Part shown: positions 43,470-52,162 of the stretch, piece by piece
Layout: each line of letters begins with the position of its first letter
Numbering within the stretch: the first letter of the stretch is position 1
Source: JAKOQB01 sp036824465
GTDB taxonomy: Bacteria; Pseudomonadota; Gammaproteobacteria; Burkholderiales; Burkholderiaceae_F
Length of the DNA: 53,475 bases
Direction: 5' to 3'
NCBI GenBank assembly: GCA_036824465.1
Contig: DAITAC010000016.1
Coordinates: 1 to 53,475, forward strand
Notes under the pieces: generated by a model
What the model saw: the letters and a program-made list of their open reading frames with translations, nothing else
Database searches by the model: none
What the model was told of the DNA's origin: nothing
Position numbers and translations under genes: made by a program

Positions 43470-43807
43470 CAGTGACCCTCCTTGACCTGATTGATCGAAT
43501 ACTTGGGGATCTCGATCACCAGGTCTTCGTCGTCGACCACTGCCTGGCACGACAGGCGCGACTGCGGCGTCAGGCCCCACGCTTTGTCGAGCAGGTCATC
43601 CTCGTCTTCGTCGGATCGATTCAGCGAGTCAAAGCCCTTGCGCACAATGACGTGGCAGGTCGTGCATGCGCACGACAGTTCGCAGGCATGCTCTATCGGA
43701 ATGTCCTCATCGAGCAGTGCACGGCAGATGCTTTTTCCCTTCGGCACATGGATCTGCGCACCGAGCGGGCAGACCTCGTCATGCGGCAGGATCGTGATCT
43801 TCGGCAT
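43469..43807 (-). CDS. fdx: ISC-type [2Fe-2S] ferredoxin
   Basis: Supplies electrons for Fe-S assembly on IscU. The 112-residue protein has cluster ligands C42, C48, C51 and C87, in ACELSCACTTC and SRLSC, plus the conserved extra C46. The acidic DEDEDD stretch after the cluster loop is normal for vertebrate-type bacterial ferredoxins. It lies 12 bp after hscA. Confidence 0.95.
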   Translation of the reverse strand: MPKITILPHDEVCPLGAQIHVPKGKSICRALLDEDIPIEHACELSCACTTCHVIVRKGFDSLNRSDEDEDDLLDKAWGLTPQSRLSCQAVVDDEDLVIEIPKYSINQVKEGH

Positions 43808-43819
43808 CGAAGGTGCTTC

Positions 43820-45691
43820 TTACTTCACCGCTATCTCATCGACCCTGCGCCCGGCGAGCGCAGCACGGATCGAGCGATCCATCCGGCGTGCCGCCAATTC
43901 GTCAGTTGCATCGGCAAGCGCATTGACGGCTCGCTTGATCGCCTCGGAGTCGCTGCCTCGCGCCTCGGCGGAAAGTGCCGCCACGCAGGCATCGATGCGC
44001 GCGCGCTCAGCTTCCGAAAGCAGATCGCCGTCGGCTCGCAGCGCGGCCTGAGTGGCAACCAGCAATCGTTCCGCCTCGACCTGCTGTTCGCGCAGCATGC
44101 GCGCCAGGACGTCGGTGCCCGCCGCGTCGATCGATTCGCGCAGCATGCGTGCGATGTCGTCGTCGGCGAGACCGTACGAAGGTTTCACCGTCACCGATGC
44201 TTCGACGCCGCTGGTGATTTCGCGCGCGGAAACCGATAGCAGGCCATCGGCGTCCACCTGGAACGTGACGCGCACGCGCGCCGCGCCCGCCACCAGCGGC
44301 GGGATGCCACGCAGTTCAAACCGCGCCAGCGAGCGGCAATCGGTGACCAGTTCCCGCTCGCCCTGAACGACGTGAATCGCCATCGCCGACTGGCCGTCCT
44401 TGAAGGTGGTGAATTCCTGCGCACGCGCGATCGGGATCGTCGCGTTGCGCGGAATGATCTTCTCGACCAGGCCGCCCATGGTTTCGAGCCCCAGCGACAG
44501 CGGAATCACGTCGAGGAGCAGCCAGTCGTCGCCCGCGGTGCGATTGCCGACCAGCAGGTTCGCCTGCAGCGCGGCGCCGACGGCGACCACCTTGTCGGGA
44601 TCGATGTCGGTCAGCGGTTCGCGCTCGAAGACGTCACGCACTGCCTTGCGCACGTGCGGCATGCGCGTTGCGCCACCGACCATCACCACGCCCTTGACAT
44701 CGGCCGGCTTCAGTCCGGCGTCGCGCAGCGCACGGCGCGTGGCATCGATCGTCTTGCCGACGAGATGCTGAGTCATGCCGGAAAAGCCGTCCGCAGTGAT
44801 CGTCAGATTGACCCAGTGCCCGTTCGAAAGCCGTGCCTGCATGGTCGCATTCGCCTTGCCGGACAATGTTTCCTTCGCGGCGCGCGCCTTGACTGTCAGC
44901 AGTCGCTGATCCTCCGGCCCGAGCAGCGAGAGATTCGCCTGCTCCAAAGCCCAGCAATAAAGGCGATGATCGAAATCATCACCGCCCAGCGCGGAGTCGC
45001 CGCCAGTGGAGAGCACTTCGAAGACGCCCTTGGTCAGGCGCAGGATCGAGATGTCAAACGTGCCTCCGCCCAGGTCGTAGACGGCATAGATGCCTTCGGC
45101 GGCGTTGTCGAGACCGTAGGCGAGTGCCGCTGCCGTTGGTTCGCTGAGCAGGCGCAGCACATTGATGCCGGCAAACTTTGCGGCGTCACGCGTAGCCTGG
45201 CGCTGGGCATCGTCGAAGTACGCCGGCACCGTCACGACAGCGCCAACCAATTCGCCACCGAGCGCCGCTTCAGCGCGCGCGCGCAAGGTCTTCAGGATCT
45301 CGGAAGAGACTTCGACCGGACTCTTGACGCCTGCGACCGTCTTGATCTGCAGCATGCCGGGCGCATCGACGAAGTCGTACGGCAGATTCTCGACGTGCTC
45401 GACATCCTTGACGCCGCGCCCCATGAAGCGCTTGACCGACACGATCGTGTTGCGCGGATCGGTCGCCTGATGCTGTTGCGCCTCAAAGCCGACCTCGACA
45501 CTGCCATCGGCCAGATAGCGAACGATCGACGGCAGCAGCGGACGGTTCTGTTCGTCGGCGATGACTTCCGCAATGCCGTGGCGCACGGTGGCAACCAGCG
45601 AGTTCGTCGTACCGAGATCGATGCCCACCGTGAGCCGATGCTCGTGCGGCGCAGCGGACATGCCGGGTTCGGCGATCTGCAGCAGCGACAT
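43820..45691 (-). CDS. hscA: HscA, Hsp70-type chaperone for Fe-S cluster transfer
   Basis: Uses ATP to help release the cluster from IscU. The 623-residue protein has the Hsp70 nucleotide-binding domain starting VGIDLGTTNSLVATV, the DLGGGTFDISIL phosphate motif, and a substrate-binding domain with the LSVSAREITSGVEASV region. It has a short N-terminal extension and lacks the DnaK acidic C-tail, as HscA does. The ATG at 45691 lies 6 bp after hscB; an in-frame start at 45727 would overlap hscB. Confidence 0.95.
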   Translation of the reverse strand: MSLLQIAEPGMSAAPHEHRLTVGIDLGTTNSLVATVRHGIAEVIADEQNRPLLPSIVRYLADGSVEVGFEAQQHQATDPRNTIVSVKRFMGRGVKDVEHVENLPYDFVDAPGMLQIKTVAGVKSPVEVSSEILKTLRARAEAALGGELVGAVVTVPAYFDDAQRQATRDAAKFAGINVLRLLSEPTAAALAYGLDNAAEGIYAVYDLGGGTFDISILRLTKGVFEVLSTGGDSALGGDDFDHRLYCWALEQANLSLLGPEDQRLLTVKARAAKETLSGKANATMQARLSNGHWVNLTITADGFSGMTQHLVGKTIDATRRALRDAGLKPADVKGVVMVGGATRMPHVRKAVRDVFEREPLTDIDPDKVVAVGAALQANLLVGNRTAGDDWLLLDVIPLSLGLETMGGLVEKIIPRNATIPIARAQEFTTFKDGQSAMAIHVVQGERELVTDCRSLARFELRGIPPLVAGAARVRVTFQVDADGLLSVSAREITSGVEASVTVKPSYGLADDDIARMLRESIDAAGTDVLARMLREQQVEAERLLVATQAALRADGDLLSEAERARIDACVAALSAEARGSDSEAIKRAVNALADATDELAARRMDRSIRAALAGRRVDEIAVK

Positions 45692-45696
45692 GTTCT

Positions 45697-46248
45697 TCAG
45701 GCGGCGCGCGGCGCTGCCGGCGCCCACGCGTCGACGGCGGCGGCCGCCGCGATTTCATCGTGCAGTTTGTCGATGAACATCCGTTGTCGCACCAGGGCGG
45801 CAGCGCGCGCGAAATCGCGGCGGATATCCAGCGCATCGGCCAGGTCAGCATGTAGCGAATGACGAGCAGCGTCGATCTGCCGCGCCAGCGCCGCCAGTGG
45901 TGCCGGTGTTTCCGCGCTGCGCGCCTCGTCCAGCGCCTCGCGCCATTCGAGCTGCTGCATCAGAAACGTCCGCGGCATCGCGGTATTCGACTCCGCCTCG
46001 ATCGGTGCACCGTTCAGTTCGCACAGATAGGCCGCGCGCCGCGTGGGCGAACGCAGCGTGCGCAACGCCTCGTTCGCACGCGCGGCCCACTGCACCGCGA
46101 CGCGCCTCTCGGCAGCGGTCGCGGCGGCGAAGCGGTCCGGGTGCACCTGCGCCTGCACGCGCTTGTACGCGGCGTCGAGCGCATCGTCATCGAGTTCGAA
46201 GCGCGGCTCGAAGCCAAACAGCGCGAAGTGATCCGGCGGAGTTCTCAC
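45697..46248 (-). CDS. hscB: HscB, J-domain co-chaperone of HscA
   Basis: Presents IscU to HscA. The protein has a J-domain with HPD (VHPDRF), DHFALFGFEPRFELD at the N-terminus, and a C-terminal helical domain with LMQQLEWREALDEAR that contacts IscU. The start is uncertain: no in-frame ATG exists. The GTG at 46248 gives 183 residues, close to E. coli HscB (171); a GTG at 46302 would add 18. It sits between iscA and hscA in the normal order. Confidence 0.9.
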   Translation of the reverse strand: MRTPPDHFALFGFEPRFELDDDALDAAYKRVQAQVHPDRFAAATAAERRVAVQWAARANEALRTLRSPTRRAAYLCELNGAPIEAESNTAMPRTFLMQQLEWREALDEARSAETPAPLAALARQIDAARHSLHADLADALDIRRDFARAAALVRQRMFIDKLHDEIAAAAAVDAWAPAAPRAA

Positions 46249-46357
46249 GGTGAAAGGAATCTGCAGTTCATGAAAAGCAAAGCGGCTGCCGGGTTGGAGC
46301 ACCTGCGGACAGCCGCGTTGCCGGTAACGGTCCGAACGATTCGCGTTGCGCGCCCGC

Positions 46358-46681
46358 CTATACGCGGAAGGACTCGCCGCAACCGCAGCGGTCCTTTTCG
46401 CGTGGATTGTTGAACTTGAATCCCTGGTTCAGCCCCTCGCGTACGAAATCGAGTTCGGTTCCGTCCAGATAGGCGAGACTCTTCGGGTCGACGAAGATGC
46501 GCACGCCATGGCTTTCGAACTGCTGGTCGTCCGGGCCCGCGGCGTCCGCATATTCAAGCTTGTACGCCATTCCGGAGCAACCCGTCGTGCGCACGCCAAG
46601 GCGCACGCCGACACCCTTGCCACGCTTGGCAATGAAGTTGGCGACGTGGGTCGCCGCACTTTCCGTCAATGTGACGGCCAT
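46358..46681 (-). CDS. iscA: IscA, A-type iron-sulfur carrier
   Basis: Carries Fe-S clusters or iron to target proteins. The 107-residue protein has the three ligands C35 (TGCSGMAY), C99 and C101 (CGCGESF), in the same positions as E. coli IscA. It lies 24 bp after iscU. Confidence 0.96.
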   Translation of the reverse strand: MAVTLTESAATHVANFIAKRGKGVGVRLGVRTTGCSGMAYKLEYADAAGPDDQQFESHGVRIFVDPKSLAYLDGTELDFVREGLNQGFKFNNPREKDRCGCGESFRV

Positions 46682-46705
46682 GACATCACTCCCCGTAGAT
46701 CAGAA

Positions 46706-47131
46706 TCAAGCGGCGACCTTTTGATCGGCCGCTGCGTCCGCGTTCGCTTCAAGTCCATGCTTCTGCTTGTAATCGGTGATCGCCGCCTTGATCGCATCCT
46801 CGGCGAGGATCGAGCAATGGATCTTGACCGGAGGCAAGGCGAGCTCTTCCGCGATCTGGGTGTTGCGGATCGTCATCGCCTGGTCAAGCGACTTGCCCTT
46901 GACCCATTCGGTCACCAGCGACGAAGACGCGATCGCCGAACCGCAGCCGTAGGTCTTGAAGCGTGCGTCTTCGATGATGCCCTGCTGGTTGACCCTGATC
47001 TGCAGTTTCATCACATCACCGCAGGCGGGCGCACCGACCATGCCGGTGCCGATCGCCTCATCGCTCTTGTCAAACGAGCCGACGTTGCGCGGATTCTCGT
47101 AGTGATCGATGACTTTTTCGCTGTATGCCAT
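46706..47131 (-). CDS. iscU: IscU, scaffold for Fe-S cluster assembly
   Basis: The cluster is built on this scaffold with sulfur from IscS. The 141-residue protein has C37 with D39 (GAPACGDV), C63 (YGCGSA), and H105-C106, at the same positions as E. coli IscU. The chaperone-binding LPPVK lies just before them. A short Ala-rich C-terminal tail is extra. Confidence 0.96.
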   Translation of the reverse strand: MAYSEKVIDHYENPRNVGSFDKSDEAIGTGMVGAPACGDVMKLQIRVNQQGIIEDARFKTYGCGSAIASSSLVTEWVKGKSLDQAMTIRNTQIAEELALPPVKIHCSILAEDAIKAAITDYKQKHGLEANADAAADQKVAA

Positions 47132-47149
47132 TTTGCTTCCTTGACAGAA

Positions 47150-48364
47150 TCAGTGTGCAGCCCATTGCACGGAATTCAGGTCGATGCCTTCCTTGTGCAT
47201 CTCCCACAGCGGCGAGAGGTCACGCAACTTGGCGACCTTGCGCTTGATGAGATCCACCGCGTAGTCGATTTCATCTTCGGTGGTAAACCGGCCGACGGTG
47301 AAACGGATCGAGCTGTGCGCCAGTTCGTCGCTGCGGCCGAGCGCACGCAGCACATAGGATGGCTCCAGGCTCGCCGACGTGCACGCCGAACCTGACGAAA
47401 CTGCGATGTCCTTGATCGCCATGATCAGAGACTCGCCTTCGACGAAGTTGAAGCTCATGTTCAGATTGTGCGGCACCCGGTGGTCCATGTCGCCGTTGAC
47501 GTACACCTCTTCGATCTCGGACAGGCCCTTATTGAGACGGTCGCGCAACATGCGGATGCGCTCATTCTCGGTGGCCATTTCGAGCCGGGCCAGGCGAAAC
47601 GCTTCGCCCATGCCAACGATCTGGTGCGTGGGCAAGGTGCCGGAACGCAGTCCGCGTTCGTGGCCACCGCCATGCATCTGCGCCTCGAGCCGCACGCGCG
47701 GCTTGCGGCGCACATACAGTGCCCCGACGCCTTTGGGACCATAGGTCTTGTGCGCCGAGAAAGACATCAGGTCGACCTTGAGGGTCTGCAGATCGATCAC
47801 AACCTTGCCGGTCGCCTGCGCGGCGTCGACGTGGAAAACGATCCCGCGCTGGCGACAGATATCTCCCAGCGTCGGAATGTCCTGGATCACGCCGATTTCG
47901 TTGTTCACGAACATCACCGACACCACGGTGGTATCCGGCCGCAATGCGGCTTTGAACGCATCGAGGTCAAGCAGGCCGTTGGGAAGGACATCGAGGTACG
48001 TGACCTCGAAACCCTCACGCTCCAGTTCGCGCGTGGAGTCGAGGGTGGCCTTGTGCTCGGTCTTCACTGTGACGAGGTGCTTGCCCTTGTCCTTGTAGAA
48101 ATGCGCTGCGCCCTTCAGCGCGAGATTGATTGCCTCCGTCGCGCCCGAAGTCCAGATAATCTCGCGCGGATCAGCGTTGACCAGCGCGGCGACCTGTGCG
48201 CGCGCGTCTTCAACCGCCTTTTCGGCTTCCCAACCGAACGCGTGGCTGCGCGACGCAGGGTTGCCGAAGTGATTGCGCAGATACGGGACCATCTTGTCGA
48301 CCACGCGTGGATCGACCGGTGTCGTCGCCGAGTAGTCAAGGTAGATCGGTAGTTGCATCGACAT
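47150..48364 (-). CDS. iscS: IscS, cysteine desulfurase
   Basis: PLP enzyme that takes sulfur from cysteine for Fe-S clusters, thiamine and tRNA modification. The 404-residue protein has the PLP lysine K206 in SAHKTYGP and the mobile active-site Cys C328 in SSGSACTSAS, exactly the E. coli positions. The C-terminus SPLWEMHKEGIDLNSVQW provides the IscU-binding end. It starts 5 bp after the iscR stop. Confidence 0.97.
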   Translation of the reverse strand: MSMQLPIYLDYSATTPVDPRVVDKMVPYLRNHFGNPASRSHAFGWEAEKAVEDARAQVAALVNADPREIIWTSGATEAINLALKGAAHFYKDKGKHLVTVKTEHKATLDSTRELEREGFEVTYLDVLPNGLLDLDAFKAALRPDTTVVSVMFVNNEIGVIQDIPTLGDICRQRGIVFHVDAAQATGKVVIDLQTLKVDLMSFSAHKTYGPKGVGALYVRRKPRVRLEAQMHGGGHERGLRSGTLPTHQIVGMGEAFRLARLEMATENERIRMLRDRLNKGLSEIEEVYVNGDMDHRVPHNLNMSFNFVEGESLIMAIKDIAVSSGSACTSASLEPSYVLRALGRSDELAHSSIRFTVGRFTTEDEIDYAVDLIKRKVAKLRDLSPLWEMHKEGIDLNSVQWAAH

Positions 48365-48369
48365 CGCTC

Positions 48370-48873
48370 CTAGCTCAACACGGCCTGCTTTTCGCTCGCC
48401 GCCGGCCGCCGCGCCGTCCGACGATTATCGTGCAACTGCGCCAGGTTGATACCCTGCTGCGACATGCGCTGTTTCTGCTGCTCGACCAGGTCGTGCAGTG
48501 AAACCGAATCAAGAAAATCGACCATGACGCGGTTCAGGTTAGCCCACAGGTCGTGCGTCATGCAGCGCTGGTCGTTATCGCAATTCTCCTTGCCGCGGCA
48601 TTGGGTTGCGTCGAGAGGCTCATCGACCGCGTAAATGATGTCGGCCACCGATATATCTGCTGCGCCGCGCCCAAGGGTATAGCCGCCGCCAGGCCCGCGC
48701 GTGCTCTCGACCAGCGCGTGCCGCCGCAGTTTGCCGAATAGCTGCTCGAGGTACGACAACGAAATCCGTTGTCGCTGACTGATACCGGCCAGAGTCACGG
48801 GCCCATGCTGATGTCGAAGACCGAGATCGATCATCGCGGTTACCGCAAAACGGCCTTTCGTTGTCAATCGCAT
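48370..48873 (-). CDS. iscR: IscR, Fe-S-sensing Rrf2-family transcription regulator
   Basis: Represses isc when it holds a [2Fe-2S] cluster and regulates other genes in the apo form. From the ATG at 48873 the product is 167 residues: a winged helix (MRLTTKGRFAVTAMIDL, ISLSYLEQLFGKLRRHALVESTRGPGGGY) and cluster ligands C92, C98, C104 and H107 (CRGKENCDNDQRCMTH), all matching E. coli. It is the first gene of the isc operon, and a promoter with a likely IscR site lies about 100 bp upstream. Confidence 0.96.
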   Translation of the reverse strand: MRLTTKGRFAVTAMIDLGLRHQHGPVTLAGISQRQRISLSYLEQLFGKLRRHALVESTRGPGGGYTLGRGAADISVADIIYAVDEPLDATQCRGKENCDNDQRCMTHDLWANLNRVMVDFLDSVSLHDLVEQQKQRMSQQGINLAQLHDNRRTARRPAASEKQAVLS

Positions 48874-48973
48874 GGCTGACTCTCTCTGCACGTATCTGGC
48901 TCATCGACCTTGCCGAGTCACGGGCGCCAACGAGGACAAGGGCGCCTCCGCATATCCGACAAGACTGATCGGG

Positions 48974-49008
48974 ATTATATTGAACCCGACCAAAATAGTC
49001 AACAATTC
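48974..49008 (-). promoter_or_regulatory. isc operon promoter overlapped by a probable IscR type 1 site
   Basis: On the minus strand, TTGACT (48997-49002) and TATAAT (48974-48979) are separated by exactly 17 bp, a near-consensus sigma-70 promoter. The spacer and -35 read TTGACTATTTTGGTCGGG, which resembles the E. coli iscR site (TTGACCAATTTACTCGGG). IscR with a cluster bound would therefore block the promoter, giving feedback control. The transcript start should lie near 48966. Confidence 0.8.
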
Positions 49009-49109
49009 GTTGATCGACGAAAAGAGCCACCTCCTGCTTGCCGGCGACTCGCGCAAACCTTAACCGTGGCCGCTGGTGCTCGGACCATGCGGCCACGAGT
49101 ACGAGCGAA

Positions 49110-49598
49110 TCAGGCCGCCGCGTACATCGTCGCGCGTTTGCGCACGACTTCGATCAGTCCCTGGCAGGCGTCTTCAACGTAGTCGAGCACGGTGTTGAAC
49201 CCCTCGGGGCCGCCGTAGTACGGATCGGGCACCGTCGCGGCGTCGTGCTCGCCCGCGAATCGCATCAGCAGATGCAGCTTGTGTTTGTGCGCCCGCGGAC
49301 ACTGCTGCTGAAGAAGCGCAAGATTCTCCCAGTCCATCGCGAGTATCAGGTCGTAATCGCGAAAGTCGTCCTGGGTGACCTGGCGCGCGCGCAGATCGTC
49401 GAGCTCGTAGCCACGGCGACGCGCAGCCTGCTGGGCACGAAGATCCGGTGGCTCGCCGACGTGGTAGGCATGCGTTCCGGCGGATTCGATCTGCACGATG
49501 CCTTGCAGACCAGCGTCCCGCACCATCTTGCGAAAGACGCCTTCAGCCGTGGGCGAGCGGCAGATATTGCCCATGCATACAAAGAGTACTTTGGTCAT
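49110..49598 (-). CDS. Low-molecular-weight protein-tyrosine phosphatase
   Basis: Removes phosphate from tyrosine. The 162-residue protein has the P-loop CMGNICRS (nucleophile C8, R14) and the general-acid Asp D125 in VPDPYYGG. Homologues often reverse the action of tyrosine kinases that control polysaccharide export; none is seen in this window. It lies between uvrB and iscR, all on the minus strand. It has a 202-bp gap upstream to uvrB, which may hold its own promoter. Confidence 0.93.
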   Translation of the reverse strand: MTKVLFVCMGNICRSPTAEGVFRKMVRDAGLQGIVQIESAGTHAYHVGEPPDLRAQQAARRRGYELDDLRARQVTQDDFRDYDLILAMDWENLALLQQQCPRAHKHKLHLLMRFAGEHDAATVPDPYYGGPEGFNTVLDYVEDACQGLIEVVRKRATMYAAA

Positions 49599-49800
49599 TT
49601 TTCAATACGCCTTTCTGGATCGGGCCGGCGTCCTTGCTGCCCGTGTTATGCGGCTCGGCGCAGTGCGCCTCACCACTCTTTCACCCCAATGAAACCATCG
49701 TCACAAACTTCCGTAGGAAGACCGATTTACCGCAATGAAGTTCAACCGGCCGACAGTTGCTTCGAATCACCATTACTTCAAGCCATATCACCTTGTGACG

Positions 49801-51858
49801 CTATGCCGCCTTCTCGGTCGGAACGAGCGGTACCACATTGCCACCAGTCGCCCCGAAAACCTGCTCCCGCAACAGCGCCAACTGGTCCCGGACCTTGGCG
49901 GCCTTCTCGAACTCAAGATTCTTGGCGTGCTCGAACATCGACTTTTCGAGCCGCTTGATCTCGCGCGCGACCTGCTTTTCGCTCAGGACTTCGTAGTCCG
50001 CAACTTCGCTCGCCGCCTTCAATTCGCGGCGCGCGGCCGAGGATTCAATGACTCCGTCGATCATTTCGCGCACTTCCTTGCGCACACCGCGCGGCACGAT
50101 GCCATGTTCGAGGTTGAAGGCCTCCTGCTTCGAACGCCGGCGATCGGTTTCGTCGATCGCCCTTCTCATCGAATCGGTCGTCACGTCCGCGTACATGATT
50201 GCGGTGCCGTTCTGGTGCCGCGCCGCGCGGCCGATGGTTTGAATGAGCGAGCGTCCTGAACGCAGGAACCCCTCCTTGTCGGCATCGAGAATTGCCACCA
50301 GCGACACTTCCGGCAGATCGAGGCCCTCGCGCAGCAAATTGATTCCGACCAGCACGTCGAATACGCCGGCACGCAGGTCACGGATGATCTCAACCCGCTC
50401 GACCGTATCCACATCGGAATGCAGATAGCGCACCCTGACACCATGCTCGGCAAGGAACGACGTCAGGTCTTCCGCCATGCGCTTGGTCAGCGTGGTGATC
50501 AGTACCCGGTCGCCGGCGTCAACGCGCAGCTTGATTTCCGACAGCACATCATCAACCTGGGTGCGCGCGGGCCGAACTTCGATCCGCGGGTCGATCAGGC
50601 CTGTCGGACGAACCACCTGTTCGACGATCTGTGATGAGCGCTCGAGTTCGAAGTCCGAAGGCGTGGCCGAAACGAAGATGCAGCGGCGCATCTTGCGCTC
50701 GAACTCATCGAATCGCAGGGGTCGATTGTCAAGCGCCGACGGCAGGCGGAACCCGTATTCCACCAGCGTCTCCTTGCGCGCGCGGTCGCCTCGATACATT
50801 CCACCCAACTGCGGAACAGTGACGTGCGACTCGTCGATGACCATCAGCGCATCGGCCGGCAGATAGTCCACCAGCGTCGGTGGCGGCTCGCCCGGCATGG
50901 CGCCCGACAGGTGTCGGGTGTAGTTCTCGATGCCCTTGCAGAACCCAAGTTCCGAAAGCATTTCGAGGTCAAAACGAGTGCGCTGCTCAAGGCGCTGCGC
51001 CTCAACCAGCTTCCCAGCCGCCACAAGTTCGTCGACCCGCTGCTTGAGTTCGACCTTGATGTCCTCGATCGCCCGCAATACCGTCTGCCGCGGCGTCACG
51101 TAGTGTGACGACGGATACACGATGAAGCGCGGAATCTTCTGCCGGATCCGGCCGGTCAGCGGGTCGAACAGCTGCAGGCTCTCGACCTCGTCGTCCAGCA
51201 GCTCGATCCGCACTGCCAGTTCGGCATGTTCCGCAGGGAACACATCGATCGTGTCACCACGCACACGGAAAGTGCCGCGCGTGAACTCAGTCTCGTTGCG
51301 CCGATACTGCATCGAGGTCAGGCGCGCGATCACATCGCGCTGACTCATGCGGTCCTTCACCCGCAGCGTCAGCACCATCGCGTGATAGTCGCTCGGGTTG
51401 CCGATGCCGTAGATCGCCGACACCGAGGCCACAATGATGACATCGCGTCGCTCGAGAAGCGACTTGGTGGCTGACAGACGCATCTGTTCGATATGCTCGT
51501 TGATGCTGCTGTCTTTCTCGATATACAGATCGCGAGACGGTACGTACGCCTCGGGTTGGTAGTAGTCGTAGTAGGAGACGAAGTACTCGACCGCGTTGGT
51601 CGGGAAAAACTCGCGAAACTCGGAATAGAGCTGCGCGGCGAGCGTCTTGTTCGGCGCCAGCACCAGCGTCGGCACACCGAGCTGCGCGATGACATTGGCC
51701 AACGTGAAGGTTTTGCCCGAACCGGTCACGCCGAGCAGCGTCTGCGCCGCGAGTCCGTCCCGAAGACCAGTCGCAAGCAGTTCGATCGCTTCCGGCTGGT
51801 CTCCAGCGGGAGCAAACGGCTGATGCAACTGAAACGGCGAGTTCGGGTACGAGATCAC
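49801..51858 (-). CDS. uvrB: UvrB, excinuclease ABC subunit B
   Basis: Helicase-like damage-checking subunit of nucleotide excision repair. The 685-residue protein has Walker A GVTGSGKTF (43-51), the beta-hairpin YYDYYQPEAYVP that threads DNA, RGDTIDVFPAEH, the later helicase motifs (TIGRAARHQNG), and a C-terminal UVR domain that binds UvrC (IKRLEKSMFEHAKNLEFEKAAKVRDQ). The GTG at 51858 fits the family N-terminus (SPFQLHQPFAPAGDQPEAI). A promoter-like pair reaches right up to this start (see findings). Confidence 0.95.
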   Translation of the reverse strand: MISYPNSPFQLHQPFAPAGDQPEAIELLATGLRDGLAAQTLLGVTGSGKTFTLANVIAQLGVPTLVLAPNKTLAAQLYSEFREFFPTNAVEYFVSYYDYYQPEAYVPSRDLYIEKDSSINEHIEQMRLSATKSLLERRDVIIVASVSAIYGIGNPSDYHAMVLTLRVKDRMSQRDVIARLTSMQYRRNETEFTRGTFRVRGDTIDVFPAEHAELAVRIELLDDEVESLQLFDPLTGRIRQKIPRFIVYPSSHYVTPRQTVLRAIEDIKVELKQRVDELVAAGKLVEAQRLEQRTRFDLEMLSELGFCKGIENYTRHLSGAMPGEPPPTLVDYLPADALMVIDESHVTVPQLGGMYRGDRARKETLVEYGFRLPSALDNRPLRFDEFERKMRRCIFVSATPSDFELERSSQIVEQVVRPTGLIDPRIEVRPARTQVDDVLSEIKLRVDAGDRVLITTLTKRMAEDLTSFLAEHGVRVRYLHSDVDTVERVEIIRDLRAGVFDVLVGINLLREGLDLPEVSLVAILDADKEGFLRSGRSLIQTIGRAARHQNGTAIMYADVTTDSMRRAIDETDRRRSKQEAFNLEHGIVPRGVRKEVREMIDGVIESSAARRELKAASEVADYEVLSEKQVAREIKRLEKSMFEHAKNLEFEKAAKVRDQLALLREQVFGATGGNVVPLVPTEKAA

Positions 51859-52162
51859 AATAGTTTCTTGCAGTGCAATAATGTCAAATCAACTCTAAAT
51901 TTTAAAAGCTGCGGGCAGAAAAACCTAGCCCTCGCGACCGGAATTTCTTAACCGGTCCATCTAATTAAAACAAAGACTTACAGTCACACACGCTAGAGGA
52001 ATGAGGGGTTGACTTTTCCCGAGAAAACAGCATCGGTCGCCCGCCTGAGGCACCAATATGGGGCGGCCATGCTGCGGCGTGTAGACTCGTTACGGCGTAA
52101 GCCGCGACGAGAACTACCCTGCTCCGCAAGCCCGCGGAATCCAACCAGCCTCCACCAAAACG
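51859..52162. other. 304-bp divergent intergenic region, uvrB / aminotransferase
   Basis: AT-rich near uvrB, with a TTGACA (51882-51887, minus strand). On the plus side, TTGACT at 52009-52014 could be a -35 for the aminotransferase, but no clear -10 follows. A hairpin CTCGT/ACGAG with an inner CGGC/GCCG around GTAA (52086-52111) may lie in its 5' leader. No LexA box (CTG-N10-CAG) is seen. No small gene is supported. Confidence 0.5.

Noticed and set aside
44372..45862. 496-codon plus-strand frame over hscA
   Set aside because: HscA on the minus strand is unmistakable and sits in a conserved operon; the antisense product is a compositional shadow.
51859..51905. LexA/SOS box before uvrB
   Set aside because: No CTG-N10-CAG palindrome is present in the upstream region.
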